Shown piece by piece: positions 40,102 through 50,008 of a stretch of 64,000 nt of DNA. Each line of letters starts with the position of its first letter. The stretch's first letter is position 1. The stretch is from Lichenicoccus sp964246745 (lineage in GTDB: Bacteria > Pseudomonadota > Alphaproteobacteria > Acetobacterales > Acetobacteraceae). The stretch lies in the NCBI GenBank assembly GCA_964246745.1, contig CAXTRK010000001.1, positions 62,001-126,000 of the forward strand. Reading direction: 5' to 3'. The notes under the pieces were generated by a model. The model was not told where the DNA came from, made no database searches, and saw nothing but the letters and a program-made list of their open reading frames with translations. The translations under genes and the position numbers were made by a program.

Positions 40102-41372
40102 ACGACATGGATCTTCCGCCAGGCGGTGACATCATGCTGCGGGACGACGTCCCCAACACGATGAAGCCGGATACTGCCGAAACCGAGACGCGCATACGCA
40201 CGGTCGAGATCGACAGCCACGCGCTGAATTTCGGTCCGCAGCATCCCGCGGCGCACGGTGTTCTGCGCCTGATCCTGGAGATGGACGGCGAGGTGGTGGC
40301 GCGCGCGTCGCCGCATATCGGCCTGCTGCATCGCGGCACCGAGAAGCTGATCGAATACAAGACCTACATGAAGGCGGTGCCGTATTTCGATCGGCTCGAT
40401 TATGTCTCGCCGATGTGCGAGGAGCATGCGTTCGCGCTGGCCACGGAGAAGCTGCTGGGCGTGGTGGTGCCGGACCGTGCCAAGTGGATACGCGTGATGT
40501 TCGCCGAGATCACGCGTGTGCTGAACCATCTGCTCGCCGTCACCTCGTTCGCGCTCGATTGCGGCGCGCTCACGCCAGCGCTGTGGGGCTACGAGGAGCG
40601 GGAGAAGCTGCTTGAATTCTATGAGGCGGTTTCCGGCGCGCGCTACCACGCCAACTATTTCCGTCCGGGCGGCGTGGCGCGCGATCTGCCCGCGGGACTG
40701 GACGAGCGGATCGCCGCCTGGGCCGAGGTGTTTCCGGCCTTTATCGACGATGTCGAAGGGCTGCTGACCGGCAACCGCATCTGGAAGCAGCGCACCGTCG
40801 GCATCGGTTCGTTCAGCGCCGAGCAGGCGCTGGCCTGGGGGTTTTCGGGGCCGAACCTGCGAGCCTCCGGGGTGCCGTGGGATTTGCGCCGTGCGCAGCC
40901 TTATGACGCCTATGACCAGGTTGACTTCATGGTGCCGGTCAGCCGGAATGGCGACTGCTATGACCGCTTCCTGATCCGCGTCGCCGAGATGCGCGAGAGC
41001 GTCAAGATCGTGCGTCAGTGCCTGGCGAAGATGCCGGCGGGTCCGGTCAAGGTGCAGGACAACAAGATTTCGCCGCCGCCACGGCGCGAGATGAAGCGTT
41101 CGATGGAAGCGCTGATCCACCATTTCAAGCTGTTCACCGAGGGCTACCACGTGCCTCCCGGCGCCACCTACACCGCGGTGGAAAGCCCCAAGGGCGAGTT
41201 TGCGGTCTATCTGGTGGCGGACGGCAGCAACCGTCCATACCGTTGCAAGATACGCTCGACCGGGTTTGCCCACCTTCAGGCGGTGGACGAGATGGCGCGT
41301 CGGCACATGCTGGCCGATGCCGTGGCGATCATCGGATCGATCGATCTGGTGTTCGGCGAGATCGACAGGTAG
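40098..41372 (+). CDS. nuoD: NADH-quinone oxidoreductase subunit D
   Basis: This 424-residue 49-kDa subunit lines the quinone cavity with NuoB. It has the conserved FGPQHPAAHGVLRL loop with the quinone-site His, HRGTEKLIE, and the C-terminal GSIDLVFGEIDR. An N-terminal extension of about 35 residues precedes the conserved core. ATG 40098 overlaps the nuoC stop by 4 bp. Confidence 0.97.
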   Translation: MNDMDLPPGGDIMLRDDVPNTMKPDTAETETRIRTVEIDSHALNFGPQHPAAHGVLRLILEMDGEVVARASPHIGLLHRGTEKLIEYKTYMKAVPYFDRLDYVSPMCEEHAFALATEKLLGVVVPDRAKWIRVMFAEITRVLNHLLAVTSFALDCGALTPALWGYEEREKLLEFYEAVSGARYHANYFRPGGVARDLPAGLDERIAAWAEVFPAFIDDVEGLLTGNRIWKQRTVGIGSFSAEQALAWGFSGPNLRASGVPWDLRRAQPYDAYDQVDFMVPVSRNGDCYDRFLIRVAEMRESVKIVRQCLAKMPAGPVKVQDNKISPPPRREMKRSMEALIHHFKLFTEGYHVPPGATYTAVESPKGEFAVYLVADGSNRPYRCKIRSTGFAHLQAVDEMARRHMLADAVAIIGSIDLVFGEIDR

Positions 41373-41389
41373 GGCGCCGGGAGAGGAGC

Positions 41390-42076
41390 ATGTCAGGGCA
41401 TTTTTCCGCGGAGAATATCGGTCACGGCACGCCCGGGCACGTGCCGCGCGGCGCGCCGGCGGCGCAGCCCGAGCACTTCGTGTTCGACGAGCAGAGCGAG
41501 GCCGAGATCGGCAGGATCGTCGCGCACTACCCGCCGGGGCGCCAAGCGAGCGGCGTGATCGCGCTGCTCTATCTGGTGCAGAACCAGATGCGACGGCAGA
41601 CCGGCAGCGCCTGGGTGCCGCGTGTGGGAATGGATGCGGTGGCGGCCAGGCTCGCAATGCCGCCGATCCGGGTCTATGAGGTCGCGACCTTCTACCTGAT
41701 GTTCAACACCAAGCCGGTTGGCCGCTACCATATCCAGGTCTGCACCACGACGCCGTGCTGGCTGCGCGGCTCCGACGAGGTGGTGGCCGCATGCAAGAGC
41801 ACGGCGGGGGTGCGCAACTGGGAGGAGACTTCGGCGGACGGGTTGTTCACCATGACCGAGGTGGAGTGCCTCGGCGCTTGCGCGAACGCGCCGATGCTGC
41901 AGATCAATGACGATTACTACGAGGATCTGGACGGGCCGCGCACGACGGCCTTGCTCGAAGCGCTGCGTCGCGGCGAGACGCCGAAGCCGGGCCCGAGCAT
42001 CGAGCGGATGGGTTCGGCGCCGATCGGCGGACGGACGACGCTGCTGGCTGATCCCGAAGCAGGGCGGACGGCGTGA
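41390..42076 (+). CDS. nuoE: NADH-quinone oxidoreductase subunit E
   Basis: This 228-residue 24-kDa subunit holds cluster N1a. The 2Fe-2S cysteines are in VCTTTPCWLRG and VECLGACANAP. The N-terminal 25 residues and the C-terminal tail after about residue 185 are variable extensions. GAGAGGAG lies directly before ATG 41390. It works with NuoF in the NADH-oxidising module. Confidence 0.96.
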   Translation: MSGHFSAENIGHGTPGHVPRGAPAAQPEHFVFDEQSEAEIGRIVAHYPPGRQASGVIALLYLVQNQMRRQTGSAWVPRVGMDAVAARLAMPPIRVYEVATFYLMFNTKPVGRYHIQVCTTTPCWLRGSDEVVAACKSTAGVRNWEETSADGLFTMTEVECLGACANAPMLQINDDYYEDLDGPRTTALLEALRRGETPKPGPSIERMGSAPIGGRTTLLADPEAGRTA

Positions 42077-42086
42077 GGATGATGCC

Positions 42087-43427
42087 ATGCTGAGCGATGC
42101 CGACCGCATTTTCACCAACATCTACGGCCAGCACGACCGCAGCCTGGCGGGTGCGCGCCGACGCGGCGACTGGGACGGCACGGCGGCGATCCTGGCGCGC
42201 GGTCGCGACGCGATCATCGCCGAGATGAAGGCGTCCGGCCTGCGCGGGCGTGGCGGCGCGGGGTTCCCGACCGGGCTCAAATGGTCGTTCATGCCGAAGA
42301 CCTCGGACGGGCGGCCGCATTACCTGGTGATCAACGGCGACGAGAGCGAGCCTGGCACCTGCAAGGACCGCGAGATCATGCGGCACGAGCCGCATAAGCT
42401 GATCGAGAGCGCGCTGCTGGCCTCGTTCGCGATGGCGGCGCATGCCTGCTACATCTACATACGCGGCGAGTACCTGCGCGAGGCCCAGACGCTGCAAGCC
42501 GCCGTCGACGAGGCGTACGACGCCGGGCTGATCGGCAGGAACGCCTGCGGCTCGGGCTGGGAGTTCGACTTCCATATCCATCTTGGCGCCGGCGCCTATA
42601 TCTGCGGCGAAGAGACGGCAATGCTTGAGAGCCTCGAAGGCAAGAAGGGGCTGCCACGGATGAAGCCGCCGTTTCCCGCGGCGATGGGGCTCTATGGCTG
42701 TCCGACCACCGTCAACAACGTCGAAAGCATCGCCGTCGCCTCGACCATCCTGCGTCGCGGCAGCGCCTGGTTCGCCGGCATCGGCAAGCCGAACAACACC
42801 GGCACCAAGCTGTTCGTGATTTCCGGTCACGTGAACCGGCCGTGCGTGGTCGAGGATGCGCTCAGCACGCCGATGCGCGAGATCATCGACCGTCATGCGG
42901 GCGGGGTGCGCGGCGGCTGGGACAACCTGCTGGGGGTGGTGCCTGGCGGTTGCTCGGTGCCGGTGCTGCCGAAATCGGCCTGCGACACGGTGCTGATGGA
43001 TTACGACAGCCTGCGCGCCGAGAAATCCGGTCTTGGCACGGGCGCGATGATCGTGATGGATCAATCGACCGACATCATCAAGGCGATCGCCCGCTTCGCC
43101 CGCTTCTTCAAGCATGAGAGCTGCGGCCAGTGCACGCCCTGCCGGGAGGGCACCGGCTGGATGATGCGGCTGATGGACCGCATGGTCGAGGGACGCGCCG
43201 AGATCGAGGAGATCGACATGCTCGAGCAGGTCACGCGTCAGGTGGAGGGTCACACGATCTGCGCGCTCGGCGATGCGGCGGCCTGGCCGATCCAGGGCTT
43301 GATCCGCCATTTCCGTCCGGTCATGGAGCAGCGGATCACCGCCTATCGCTCAGCCCATCCGGACCGGCGTCTGGCGCCGACGCCGGCCAATCTTCCCGGC
43401 AACGTGCCGGCGGCGGCAGCGGAGTAG
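42087..43427 (+). CDS. nuoF: NADH-quinone oxidoreductase subunit F
   Basis: This 446-residue flavoprotein is where NADH is oxidised. The NADH/FMN site has GLRGRGGAGFPTGLKW and the GAGAYICGEETAMLESLEG loop. Cluster N3 cysteines are in SCGQCTPCREG and a later HTICALGD. ATG 42087 lies 10 bp after nuoE. Length and motifs are normal. Confidence 0.97.
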   Translation: MLSDADRIFTNIYGQHDRSLAGARRRGDWDGTAAILARGRDAIIAEMKASGLRGRGGAGFPTGLKWSFMPKTSDGRPHYLVINGDESEPGTCKDREIMRHEPHKLIESALLASFAMAAHACYIYIRGEYLREAQTLQAAVDEAYDAGLIGRNACGSGWEFDFHIHLGAGAYICGEETAMLESLEGKKGLPRMKPPFPAAMGLYGCPTTVNNVESIAVASTILRRGSAWFAGIGKPNNTGTKLFVISGHVNRPCVVEDALSTPMREIIDRHAGGVRGGWDNLLGVVPGGCSVPVLPKSACDTVLMDYDSLRAEKSGLGTGAMIVMDQSTDIIKAIARFARFFKHESCGQCTPCREGTGWMMRLMDRMVEGRAEIEEIDMLEQVTRQVEGHTICALGDAAAWPIQGLIRHFRPVMEQRITAYRSAHPDRRLAPTPANLPGNVPAAAAE

Positions 43428-43433
43428 CGGCGA

Positions 43434-45506
43434 ATGGCGAAGGTCACTGTCGACGGCACCCAGATCGAGATCGCCAACGGCTCCTCGGTGCTGCAGGCCT
43501 GCGAGGCGGCGGGCAAGGAAATCCCGCGCTTCTGCTATCACGAGCGCCTGTCGATCGCCGGCAACTGCCGGATGTGCCTGGTGGAGGTGGAAAAGGCGCC
43601 GAAGCCGGTTGCCTCCTGCGGCTATCCGGTGGCTGACGGCATGGTGGTGAAGACCGACACCGAGGTGGTGCGTCGGGCGCGCCGCTCGGTGATGGAATTC
43701 CTGCTGATCAATCATCCGCTCGACTGCCCGATCTGCGACCAGGGCGGCCAGTGCGATCTTCAGGACCAGGCCTATGGCTATGGGGCGGGACATTCACGCT
43801 ACGCCGAGAACAAGCGCGCGGTGACCGACAAGTATTTGGGCCCACTGGTGAAAACCGTCATGACGCGCTGCATCCAGTGCACCCGCTGCATCCGGTTCGC
43901 GACCGAGATCGCCGGCGTGCCCGAGCTTGGGGCGACGTCGCGCGGCGAGAACATGGAGATTACCACCTATGTCGAGCGCGCGCTCACCTCGGAGTTGTCC
44001 GGCAACCTGATCGATATCTGTCCGGTGGGAGCGCTGACCTCGAAGCCGGACGCCTTCGTCGCGCGCCCATGGGAGCTGAAGAAGAGCGACAGCATCGATG
44101 TCACCGACGCGGTCGGCACCAACATCAGCGTGCAGGCGCGGGGCGGCGAGGTGCTGCGCATCCTGCCGCGGATCAACGATGAGGTGAACGAGGAGTGGAT
44201 GGCCGACAAGGGCCGTTTCTCGCTCGATGGACTGAAGCGCCGCAGGCTGGACGCGCCATGGCTGCGCGTGGACGGCAAGCTGCGTCGGGTAAGCTGGCAG
44301 GACGCGTTTGCCGCCATCGCCGAGCGTCTGAAAGGGGTGGCGGGCGAGCGGATCGGCGCGATCGCGGGCGATCTGTGCGACGCCGAGAGCATGATGGCGC
44401 TGAAGGACCTGATGACCGCGCTCGGCTCCGGCAACACCGATTGCAGGCAGGACGGCGCCCGTCTCGATGTCTCGCGTCGCGAATTCTATCTTTTCAACAC
44501 CAGCATCGCCGGGATCGAGGAGGCGGACTCGCTGCTTCTGGTCGGCTGCGACCCGCGTCATGACGCGCCGGTGCTGAACGCCCGCATACGCAAGCGCACC
44601 CTGGCGGGAGGTTTCCCGGTCGGTTTTATCGGCACGCCGCGTGCTGGCCAGGAGCCCGATCTCACCTATCCGGTCGCGCATCTGGGCGACCGCCCTGACA
44701 TTGTGTCGGCCCTGCTCGACGGATCGCACAGCTTCGCCGAGCCGTTGCGAGCGTCCGCCCGTCCGATGATCGTGCTCGGTCAGCAGGCCTTGGCGCGGGA
44801 CGACGCGCCGGCGATCCAGGCGGCCTGCTGGCGTCTCGCGGGCGATATCGGCGGGCTGAGCGCTGAGTGGAACGGCTACAACGTGCTGCATCATGCGGCG
44901 AGCCGGGTCGGCGGGCTTGATCTCGGCTTTGTGCCGGAGCCTGGCTGGCGTTCGGTGGCCGGCATGATGAGCGGCGGCGTCAAGGTCTTGTGGCTGCTGG
45001 GCGCCGACGAGTTTCACCCGGCGCGTATTGGCCCGGACACGTTCGTGATCTATCAAGGCCATCATGGCGACGCGAGTGCCGCGCATGCCGACGTGATCCT
45101 GCCGGGTGCGACCTATGCGGAGAAGCCGGGCACCTACGTCAACACGGAGGGACGTGTGCAGCGCGCCTTCAAGGCAATCTTTCCGCCGGGCGAGGCGCGG
45201 GAGGATTGGCGTATCCTGCGCGCGGCGTCCGAGGCGATCGGACGCACGCTGCCGTATGACAGCATCGAGACGTTGCGCGAGCGCATGGGGGCAGCGAACC
45301 CGGTGTTTGCCAGAACCGGTCTGCCGCGGTTCGGCGTCTCCGACCTGACCGGGCCTGCCGGCAGCCTGGACGAGATCGGCGCGGCGCCCTTCGCGCCCAA
45401 TGCCGCGGACTACTATCAGACCAACGTGATCAGCCGCGCGAGTGCGACGATGGCGGAGTGCTCGCGTGTCTATTCGCAGCCTCCGCTGCAGACGGCAGCG
45501 GAGTAG
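43434..45506 (+). CDS. nuoG: NADH-quinone oxidoreductase subunit G
   Basis: This 690-residue 75-kDa subunit has an N-terminal 2Fe-2S ferredoxin domain (RFCYHERLSIAGNCRMCLVE). The His/Cys cluster NHPLDCPICDQGGQCDLQ follows, then 4Fe-4S ligands (RCIQCTRCIRF, DICPVGALTSKP), then a molybdopterin-oxidoreductase-like domain without cofactor. It conducts electrons from NuoEF to NuoI. It begins 6 bp after nuoF. Confidence 0.97.
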   Translation: MAKVTVDGTQIEIANGSSVLQACEAAGKEIPRFCYHERLSIAGNCRMCLVEVEKAPKPVASCGYPVADGMVVKTDTEVVRRARRSVMEFLLINHPLDCPICDQGGQCDLQDQAYGYGAGHSRYAENKRAVTDKYLGPLVKTVMTRCIQCTRCIRFATEIAGVPELGATSRGENMEITTYVERALTSELSGNLIDICPVGALTSKPDAFVARPWELKKSDSIDVTDAVGTNISVQARGGEVLRILPRINDEVNEEWMADKGRFSLDGLKRRRLDAPWLRVDGKLRRVSWQDAFAAIAERLKGVAGERIGAIAGDLCDAESMMALKDLMTALGSGNTDCRQDGARLDVSRREFYLFNTSIAGIEEADSLLLVGCDPRHDAPVLNARIRKRTLAGGFPVGFIGTPRAGQEPDLTYPVAHLGDRPDIVSALLDGSHSFAEPLRASARPMIVLGQQALARDDAPAIQAACWRLAGDIGGLSAEWNGYNVLHHAASRVGGLDLGFVPEPGWRSVAGMMSGGVKVLWLLGADEFHPARIGPDTFVIYQGHHGDASAAHADVILPGATYAEKPGTYVNTEGRVQRAFKAIFPPGEAREDWRILRAASEAIGRTLPYDSIETLRERMGAANPVFARTGLPRFGVSDLTGPAGSLDEIGAAPFAPNAADYYQTNVISRASATMAECSRVYSQPPLQTAAE

Positions 45507-45514
45507 CGGTTCGC

Positions 45515-46528
45515 GTGGCGCATTTCTTTTTGCACACCGCACTCGGGCTGCTGATCCTGACGGCGCTCGAGACGCTGGCCATGCTGGTGCCGCTGCTGAT
45601 CGGAGTTGCGTACTCGGTGTATGGGGAGCGCAAGATCCTGGCCGCGATCCAGCTCCGCAAAGGTCCCAGCGTGGTTGGACCGTTCGGCCTGCTGCAGAGT
45701 TTCGCCGACGCGATCAAGATGATCACCAAGGAGACGGTGATCCCGTCCGGAGCCAACCGGGCGCTGTTCCTGATCGCGCCGCTGCTGACCTTTGGTCTGG
45801 CGATGAGCGCGTGGGCGGTGATACCGGCCAACAATCACTGGGCGGTCGCCGACATCAATGTCGGTATCCTGTATCTGTTCGCGATCTCCTCGCTTGGCGT
45901 TTACGGCATCCTGATCGCGGGCTGGGCCAGCAACTCGAAATACTCCTTCATGGGCGGCCTGCGTTCGGCGGCCCAGATGGTCAGCTACGAGGTGTCGATC
46001 GGTTTCGTGCTGGTCTGCGTGCTGCTCTGCGTCGGCAGCCTGAACCTCAACGACGTCGTGTTGGCGCAGCGGAGCATCTGGTTCTGCGTGCCGCTGTTCC
46101 CGATGTTCATCATATTCTTCATCTCCGCGCTGGCCGAGACCAATCGCGCGCCGTTCGACCTTCCCGAAGGCGAGAGCGAGCTGGTGGCGGGCTTCTTCGT
46201 CGAATACAGCTCGCTCGCCTTTGGTCTGTTCTTCCTGGGCGAGTACGCGAACATGATTCTGATGAGCGGGATGACCACCATCCTGTTCCTGGGCGGCTGG
46301 CTGCCGCCGATCGGCGTCGTGCCGTTCACCTGGATTCCTGGCCCGATCTGGTTCATCCTCAAGATCCTGTTCGTGCTGTTCGTGTTCGTCTGGGTGCGCG
46401 CCACGTTCCCGCGCTTCCGCTATGATCAGCTCATGCGTCTCGGCTGGAAGATCTTCCTGCCGTTCTCGCTGGCCTGGATGGTGATCACCGCCGGTTTCCT
46501 GATGGCGACCGGGTTATTGCCCAAATGA
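45515..46528 (+). CDS. nuoH: NADH-quinone oxidoreductase subunit H
   Basis: This 337-residue membrane subunit has eight or so helices and links the peripheral arm to the proton-pumping arm. Conserved blocks are YGERKILAAIQLRKGPSVVG, ETNRAPFDLPEGESELVAGF and RATFPRFRYDQLM. GTG 45515 is chosen as start because it is 8 bp after nuoG and gives the normal N-terminus; the frame is open further upstream inside nuoG. Confidence 0.96.
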   Translation: MAHFFLHTALGLLILTALETLAMLVPLLIGVAYSVYGERKILAAIQLRKGPSVVGPFGLLQSFADAIKMITKETVIPSGANRALFLIAPLLTFGLAMSAWAVIPANNHWAVADINVGILYLFAISSLGVYGILIAGWASNSKYSFMGGLRSAAQMVSYEVSIGFVLVCVLLCVGSLNLNDVVLAQRSIWFCVPLFPMFIIFFISALAETNRAPFDLPEGESELVAGFFVEYSSLAFGLFFLGEYANMILMSGMTTILFLGGWLPPIGVVPFTWIPGPIWFILKILFVLFVFVWVRATFPRFRYDQLMRLGWKIFLPFSLAWMVITAGFLMATGLLPK

Positions 46529-46538
46529 AAGAGTTTGG

Positions 46539-47027
46539 ATGGCCCTGCTAGACCGCACCGCCCGTTCGTTCCTGCTGACCGAGCTCGTCGCCGGCTTGGG
46601 CATCACGCTGCGCTATATGTTCAAACCGAAGGCGACGCTGAACTACCCGAACGAGAAAGGCCCGCTGTCGCCGCGCTTCAAAGGTGAGCACGCGCTCAGG
46701 CGCTATCCGAACGGCGAGGAGCGCTGCATTGCGTGCAAGCTGTGCGAGGCGATCTGTCCGGCGGAGGCGATCACGATCGAGGCGGAGCCGCGCGAGGACG
46801 GATCGCGGCGCACGACGCGCTATGATATCGACATGACGAAGTGCATCTATTGCGGCCTGTGCGAGGAGAGTTGCCCGGTGGATGCGATCGTCGAGGGTCC
46901 GAACTACGAGTTCGCGACTGAGACGCGCGAGGAGCTGATGTACGACAAGGACAAGCTGCTGGCGAATGGCGATCGCTGGGAGAGCGTGCTGGCGCGCAGG
47001 CTGGAGCAGGACGCACCCTACCGATGA
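46539..47027 (+). CDS. nuoI: NADH-quinone oxidoreductase subunit I
   Basis: This 162-residue subunit has two 4Fe-4S ferredoxin motifs, CIACKLCEAICPAEAI and CIYCGLCEESCPVDAI, which hold clusters N6a and N6b. The N-terminal amphipathic helix (LVAGLGITLRYMFKPKAT) rests on the membrane. It overlaps nuoJ by 4 bp. Confidence 0.97.
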   Translation: MALLDRTARSFLLTELVAGLGITLRYMFKPKATLNYPNEKGPLSPRFKGEHALRRYPNGEERCIACKLCEAICPAEAITIEAEPREDGSRRTTRYDIDMTKCIYCGLCEESCPVDAIVEGPNYEFATETREELMYDKDKLLANGDRWESVLARRLEQDAPYR

Positions 47028-47704
47028 TCCTCACGCAGATCGCGTTTTATGTGTTCGCAACCGTCCTGGTGCTGTCGGCGGCCATGGTGGTCAGTGCGCG
47101 CAATCCGGTGCATTCGGTGCTGTTCCTGATTCTTGGCTTCTTCAATGCGGCCGGATTGTTCCTGATCGCGGGCGCCGAGTTTCTGGCGATGATCCTGGTG
47201 ATCGTCTATGTCGGCGCGGTCGCGGTGTTGTTCCTGTTCGTCGTGATGATGCTCGACATCGATTTCTCCCCGATCCGCGAAGGGCTGCAGCGCTATGCGC
47301 CGGTCGGGCTCGCGATCGGCGTGGTGTTGCTGGCCGAGGTCGGCATCGTGGTGGGGCGCTGGCGGATCGCGCCCGACGTGCGTGCCCTGGCGCACGCCCA
47401 GGTGCCGGGAGCGGTCAGCAACACGGCGGCCTTGGGCCGGCTGATCTACACGGATTATGTGTTCCTGTTCCAGGCGTGCGGCCTGGTGCTGCTGGTGGCG
47501 ATGATCGGCGCGATCGTGCTGACGCTGCGGGCGCGTCCGGTGGCGATGCGCCAGGATGTGGCTCGCCAGCATGCGCGCGTGCCCGCCAACACGCTGGACA
47601 TGATGACGCTGGGCCTCGGTCAGAGCACGAACCAGAATGGCGGCTTCCTGCGCACCAAGGACGGCGCTCCGGTGATGAGCGAAACCGGGCCGCGGAAGGA
47701 CTAG
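47024..47704 (+). CDS. nuoJ: NADH-quinone oxidoreductase subunit J
   Basis: This 226-residue membrane subunit has five helices. The third carries the pi-bulge-type segment AEFLAMILVIVYVGAVAVLFLFVVMML, important for coupling. The C-terminal tail after about residue 170 is hydrophilic and variable. ATG 47024 overlaps the nuoI stop. Confidence 0.95.
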   Translation: MILTQIAFYVFATVLVLSAAMVVSARNPVHSVLFLILGFFNAAGLFLIAGAEFLAMILVIVYVGAVAVLFLFVVMMLDIDFSPIREGLQRYAPVGLAIGVVLLAEVGIVVGRWRIAPDVRALAHAQVPGAVSNTAALGRLIYTDYVFLFQACGLVLLVAMIGAIVLTLRARPVAMRQDVARQHARVPANTLDMMTLGLGQSTNQNGGFLRTKDGAPVMSETGPRKD

Positions 47705-47707
47705 CGG

Positions 47708-48058
47708 ATGGGAAGCAGTGCGACTCATGGGGCAGCGGCTGCCGGGATCGCCTATGTCGGGCTGACCCCGTATCTCGTGGTGAGCGCCATCCTGCTGGTG
47801 CTGGGCGTGTTCGGCATTTTTCTCAACCGCAAGAACATCATCACCATCATGATGTCGATCGAGCTGATCCTGCTTGCGGCCAACATCAATCTGGTGGCGT
47901 TTTCGGCGGCACTCGGCGACTTGTCGGGCCAGGTTTTCACCTTGTTCGTGCTGACCATCGCGGCGGCGGAGGCGGCGATCGGACTTGCGATCGTGACGGT
48001 GTATTTCCGCAACCGCGGCTCGATCGAGGTCGAGGATGCTCGGTTGATGAAGGGTTGA
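47708..48058 (+). CDS. nuoK: NADH-quinone oxidoreductase subunit K
   Basis: This 116-residue three-helix membrane subunit has the conserved Glu residues in MMSIELILLAANIN and IAAAEAAIGLAI, part of the proton path. The N-terminus is about 14 residues longer than the family norm (Gly/Ala-rich MGSSATHGAAAAG). It lies 3 bp after nuoJ and 1 bp before nuoL. Confidence 0.95.
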   Translation: MGSSATHGAAAAGIAYVGLTPYLVVSAILLVLGVFGIFLNRKNIITIMMSIELILLAANINLVAFSAALGDLSGQVFTLFVLTIAAAEAAIGLAIVTVYFRNRGSIEVEDARLMKG

Positions 48059-48059
48059 G

Positions 48060-50003
48060 ATGAACACCGCGTCCGGCCTTTTCATCGTTGCCGTGTTTTC
48101 CCCCTTGTTCGGGGCGATCGCGGCCGGCCTGTTCGGCCGCGTGATCGGCGATCGCGCCGCCCAGGGCGCCAGCGTCGGGCTGATGGTGCTGGCTGCAATC
48201 TGTGGCGTCGCCGCGTTCTGGATCGGGCTCGACCAGGGCTCGCCGACATTGGCGGTGCCGATTTCGGAATGGGTGCAGGCGGGCGGCTTCCAGGCGCCCT
48301 GGATGCTCCGCTTCGACACCTTGTCGGCCGAGATGGTGGCGATGGTCACCGTGGTGTCGATGCTGATCCATCTGTACAGCGTCGGCTACATGGCCGGAGA
48401 GGAGAACCCGAACTCTCGGTTCTTCGCCTATATCTCACTGTTCAGCTTCGCGATGCTGATGCTGGTCACGTCGGACAACCTGATCCAGCTCTTCTTCGGC
48501 TGGGAGGGTGTCGGTCTGTGCAGCTATCTGCTGATCGCCTACTGGTATGACCGGCCCACCGCGCAGGCGGCGGCGAACAAGGCGTTCGTGGTCAACCGTG
48601 TCGCCGATCTGTTCTTCATGGTCGGCATCGCGCTGATCTTCATCCAGTTCGGCACGGTGAGCTACGACAACATCTTCGCGCTGGTGCCATCGCGTCAGCA
48701 CGCGGCCTATCACCTGTTCGGCGCGAATCTGGCGGCTTACGAGGTGATCGGCGTGTTGCTGTTCATCGGCGCCGCCGGCAAGTCGGCGCAGTTGTTCCTG
48801 CATACCTGGCTGCCCGACGCAATGGAGGCGCCGACGCCGGTTTCCGCTCTGATCCATGCGGCGACGATGGTCACCGCCGGCGTGTTCCTGATCGCGCGGA
48901 TGTCGCCGCTGATCGAGTTCGCCCCGGTGACCAAGGGCATCATCGAGGTGATCGGCGGCACCACCTGCTTCTTCGCCGCGAGTGTGGCGTTGGCGCAGCC
49001 GGACATCAAGCGCACCATCGCCTATTCGACCTGCTCCCAGCTTGGCTACATGTTCATGGCCTGTGGCGTCGGGGTGTATCAGGCGGGCATGTTCCATCTG
49101 AACACGCATGCGTTCTTCAAGTCGCTGCTGTTCCTGTCGGCGGGCTCGGTGATCCACGGGCTGCATGGCGAGCAGGACATCTTCAAGATGGGCGGCCTGG
49201 CTCGCAAGCTGCCGGTGACCTGCGTGATGATGTGGGTCGGCGCGCTGGCATTGTCAGCGATTCCGCCATTCGCCGGCTGGTGGTCGAAAGACGCGATCCT
49301 GGAGGCGGCGTGGTCGGCGCATACCGGCGTGGGGTTGTATGGCTGGGTGATGGGATCGATCACCGCCTTCATCACCGCGCTGTACAGCTTCCGTCTGGTG
49401 TTCGTGGTGTTCCATGGCGCGCCGCGCGACGCGCACCTCGCGGCGCACGCGCATGAGAGCCCGCTGGTGATGCTGCTGCCGCTGGTGGCGCTGGCGATCG
49501 GCGCCACCATCGGCGGATGGCTGCTCGACCCGTGGTTCATCGGCGTGCATCAGGCCGGATTCTGGAACGGCGCGATCTTCAGCGCGCCGAACAACACCAT
49601 GCTCACGGCAATGGAGCAGATGCCCCAGGCGATCGCCTGGGTGCCGACCGGGCTCGCCGTGCTGGGCGTGCTGACGGCGGTGTACGCCTATGCGCTGCGG
49701 CCGCTGCTTCCGGAGCAACTGGCGAGCCGCTATCCCGGCCTCTATTTGTTCCTGCGCAAGAAGTGGTATTTCGACGAGCTCTACGATTGGATGTTCGTGC
49801 GCCCTTATCGTGTGCTGGCGCGGTGGCTGTGGCATGTCGGCGACGAGGGCATCATCCAAGGGGTGCCGGGAGGCATGGCCCGCCTCACCGCCGGCGGCGC
49901 CGGACAGGCGGTGCGCATACAGACCGGTTCGATCGCGGTCTATGCCTTCACCATGCTGATCGGCCTGGTCATGCTGATCTCCATCTTCCTGATCTTCGGC
50001 TGA
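48060..50003 (+). CDS. nuoL: NADH-quinone oxidoreductase subunit L
   Basis: This 647-residue antiporter-like subunit sits at the far end of the membrane arm. It has the NuoL signature LIQLFFGWEGVGLCSYLLI, the key Lys in GAAGKSAQLFLHTWLPDAMEAPTPVSALIHAATMVTAG, and the C-terminal lateral helix region (KKWYFDELYDWMFVRP...). Both ends look complete. The next gene should be nuoM but is nuoN, starting 5 bp after the stop. Confidence 0.96.
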   Translation: MNTASGLFIVAVFSPLFGAIAAGLFGRVIGDRAAQGASVGLMVLAAICGVAAFWIGLDQGSPTLAVPISEWVQAGGFQAPWMLRFDTLSAEMVAMVTVVSMLIHLYSVGYMAGEENPNSRFFAYISLFSFAMLMLVTSDNLIQLFFGWEGVGLCSYLLIAYWYDRPTAQAAANKAFVVNRVADLFFMVGIALIFIQFGTVSYDNIFALVPSRQHAAYHLFGANLAAYEVIGVLLFIGAAGKSAQLFLHTWLPDAMEAPTPVSALIHAATMVTAGVFLIARMSPLIEFAPVTKGIIEVIGGTTCFFAASVALAQPDIKRTIAYSTCSQLGYMFMACGVGVYQAGMFHLNTHAFFKSLLFLSAGSVIHGLHGEQDIFKMGGLARKLPVTCVMMWVGALALSAIPPFAGWWSKDAILEAAWSAHTGVGLYGWVMGSITAFITALYSFRLVFVVFHGAPRDAHLAAHAHESPLVMLLPLVALAIGATIGGWLLDPWFIGVHQAGFWNGAIFSAPNNTMLTAMEQMPQAIAWVPTGLAVLGVLTAVYAYALRPLLPEQLASRYPGLYLFLRKKWYFDELYDWMFVRPYRVLARWLWHVGDEGIIQGVPGGMARLTAGGAGQAVRIQTGSIAVYAFTMLIGLVMLISIFLIFG

Positions 50004-50008
50004 CCGCG

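Noticed and set aside
39963..41657. 564-residue antisense frame opposite nuoC-nuoD
   Set aside because: The plus strand carries clear complex I genes; the antisense product is low-complexity Arg/His-rich sequence.
48060..50003. Possibility that this gene is nuoM, with nuoL missing instead
   Set aside because: The length (647 residues), the sequence FFGWEGVGLCSYLLI and the C-terminal lateral-helix region KKWYFDELYDWMF are NuoL features.
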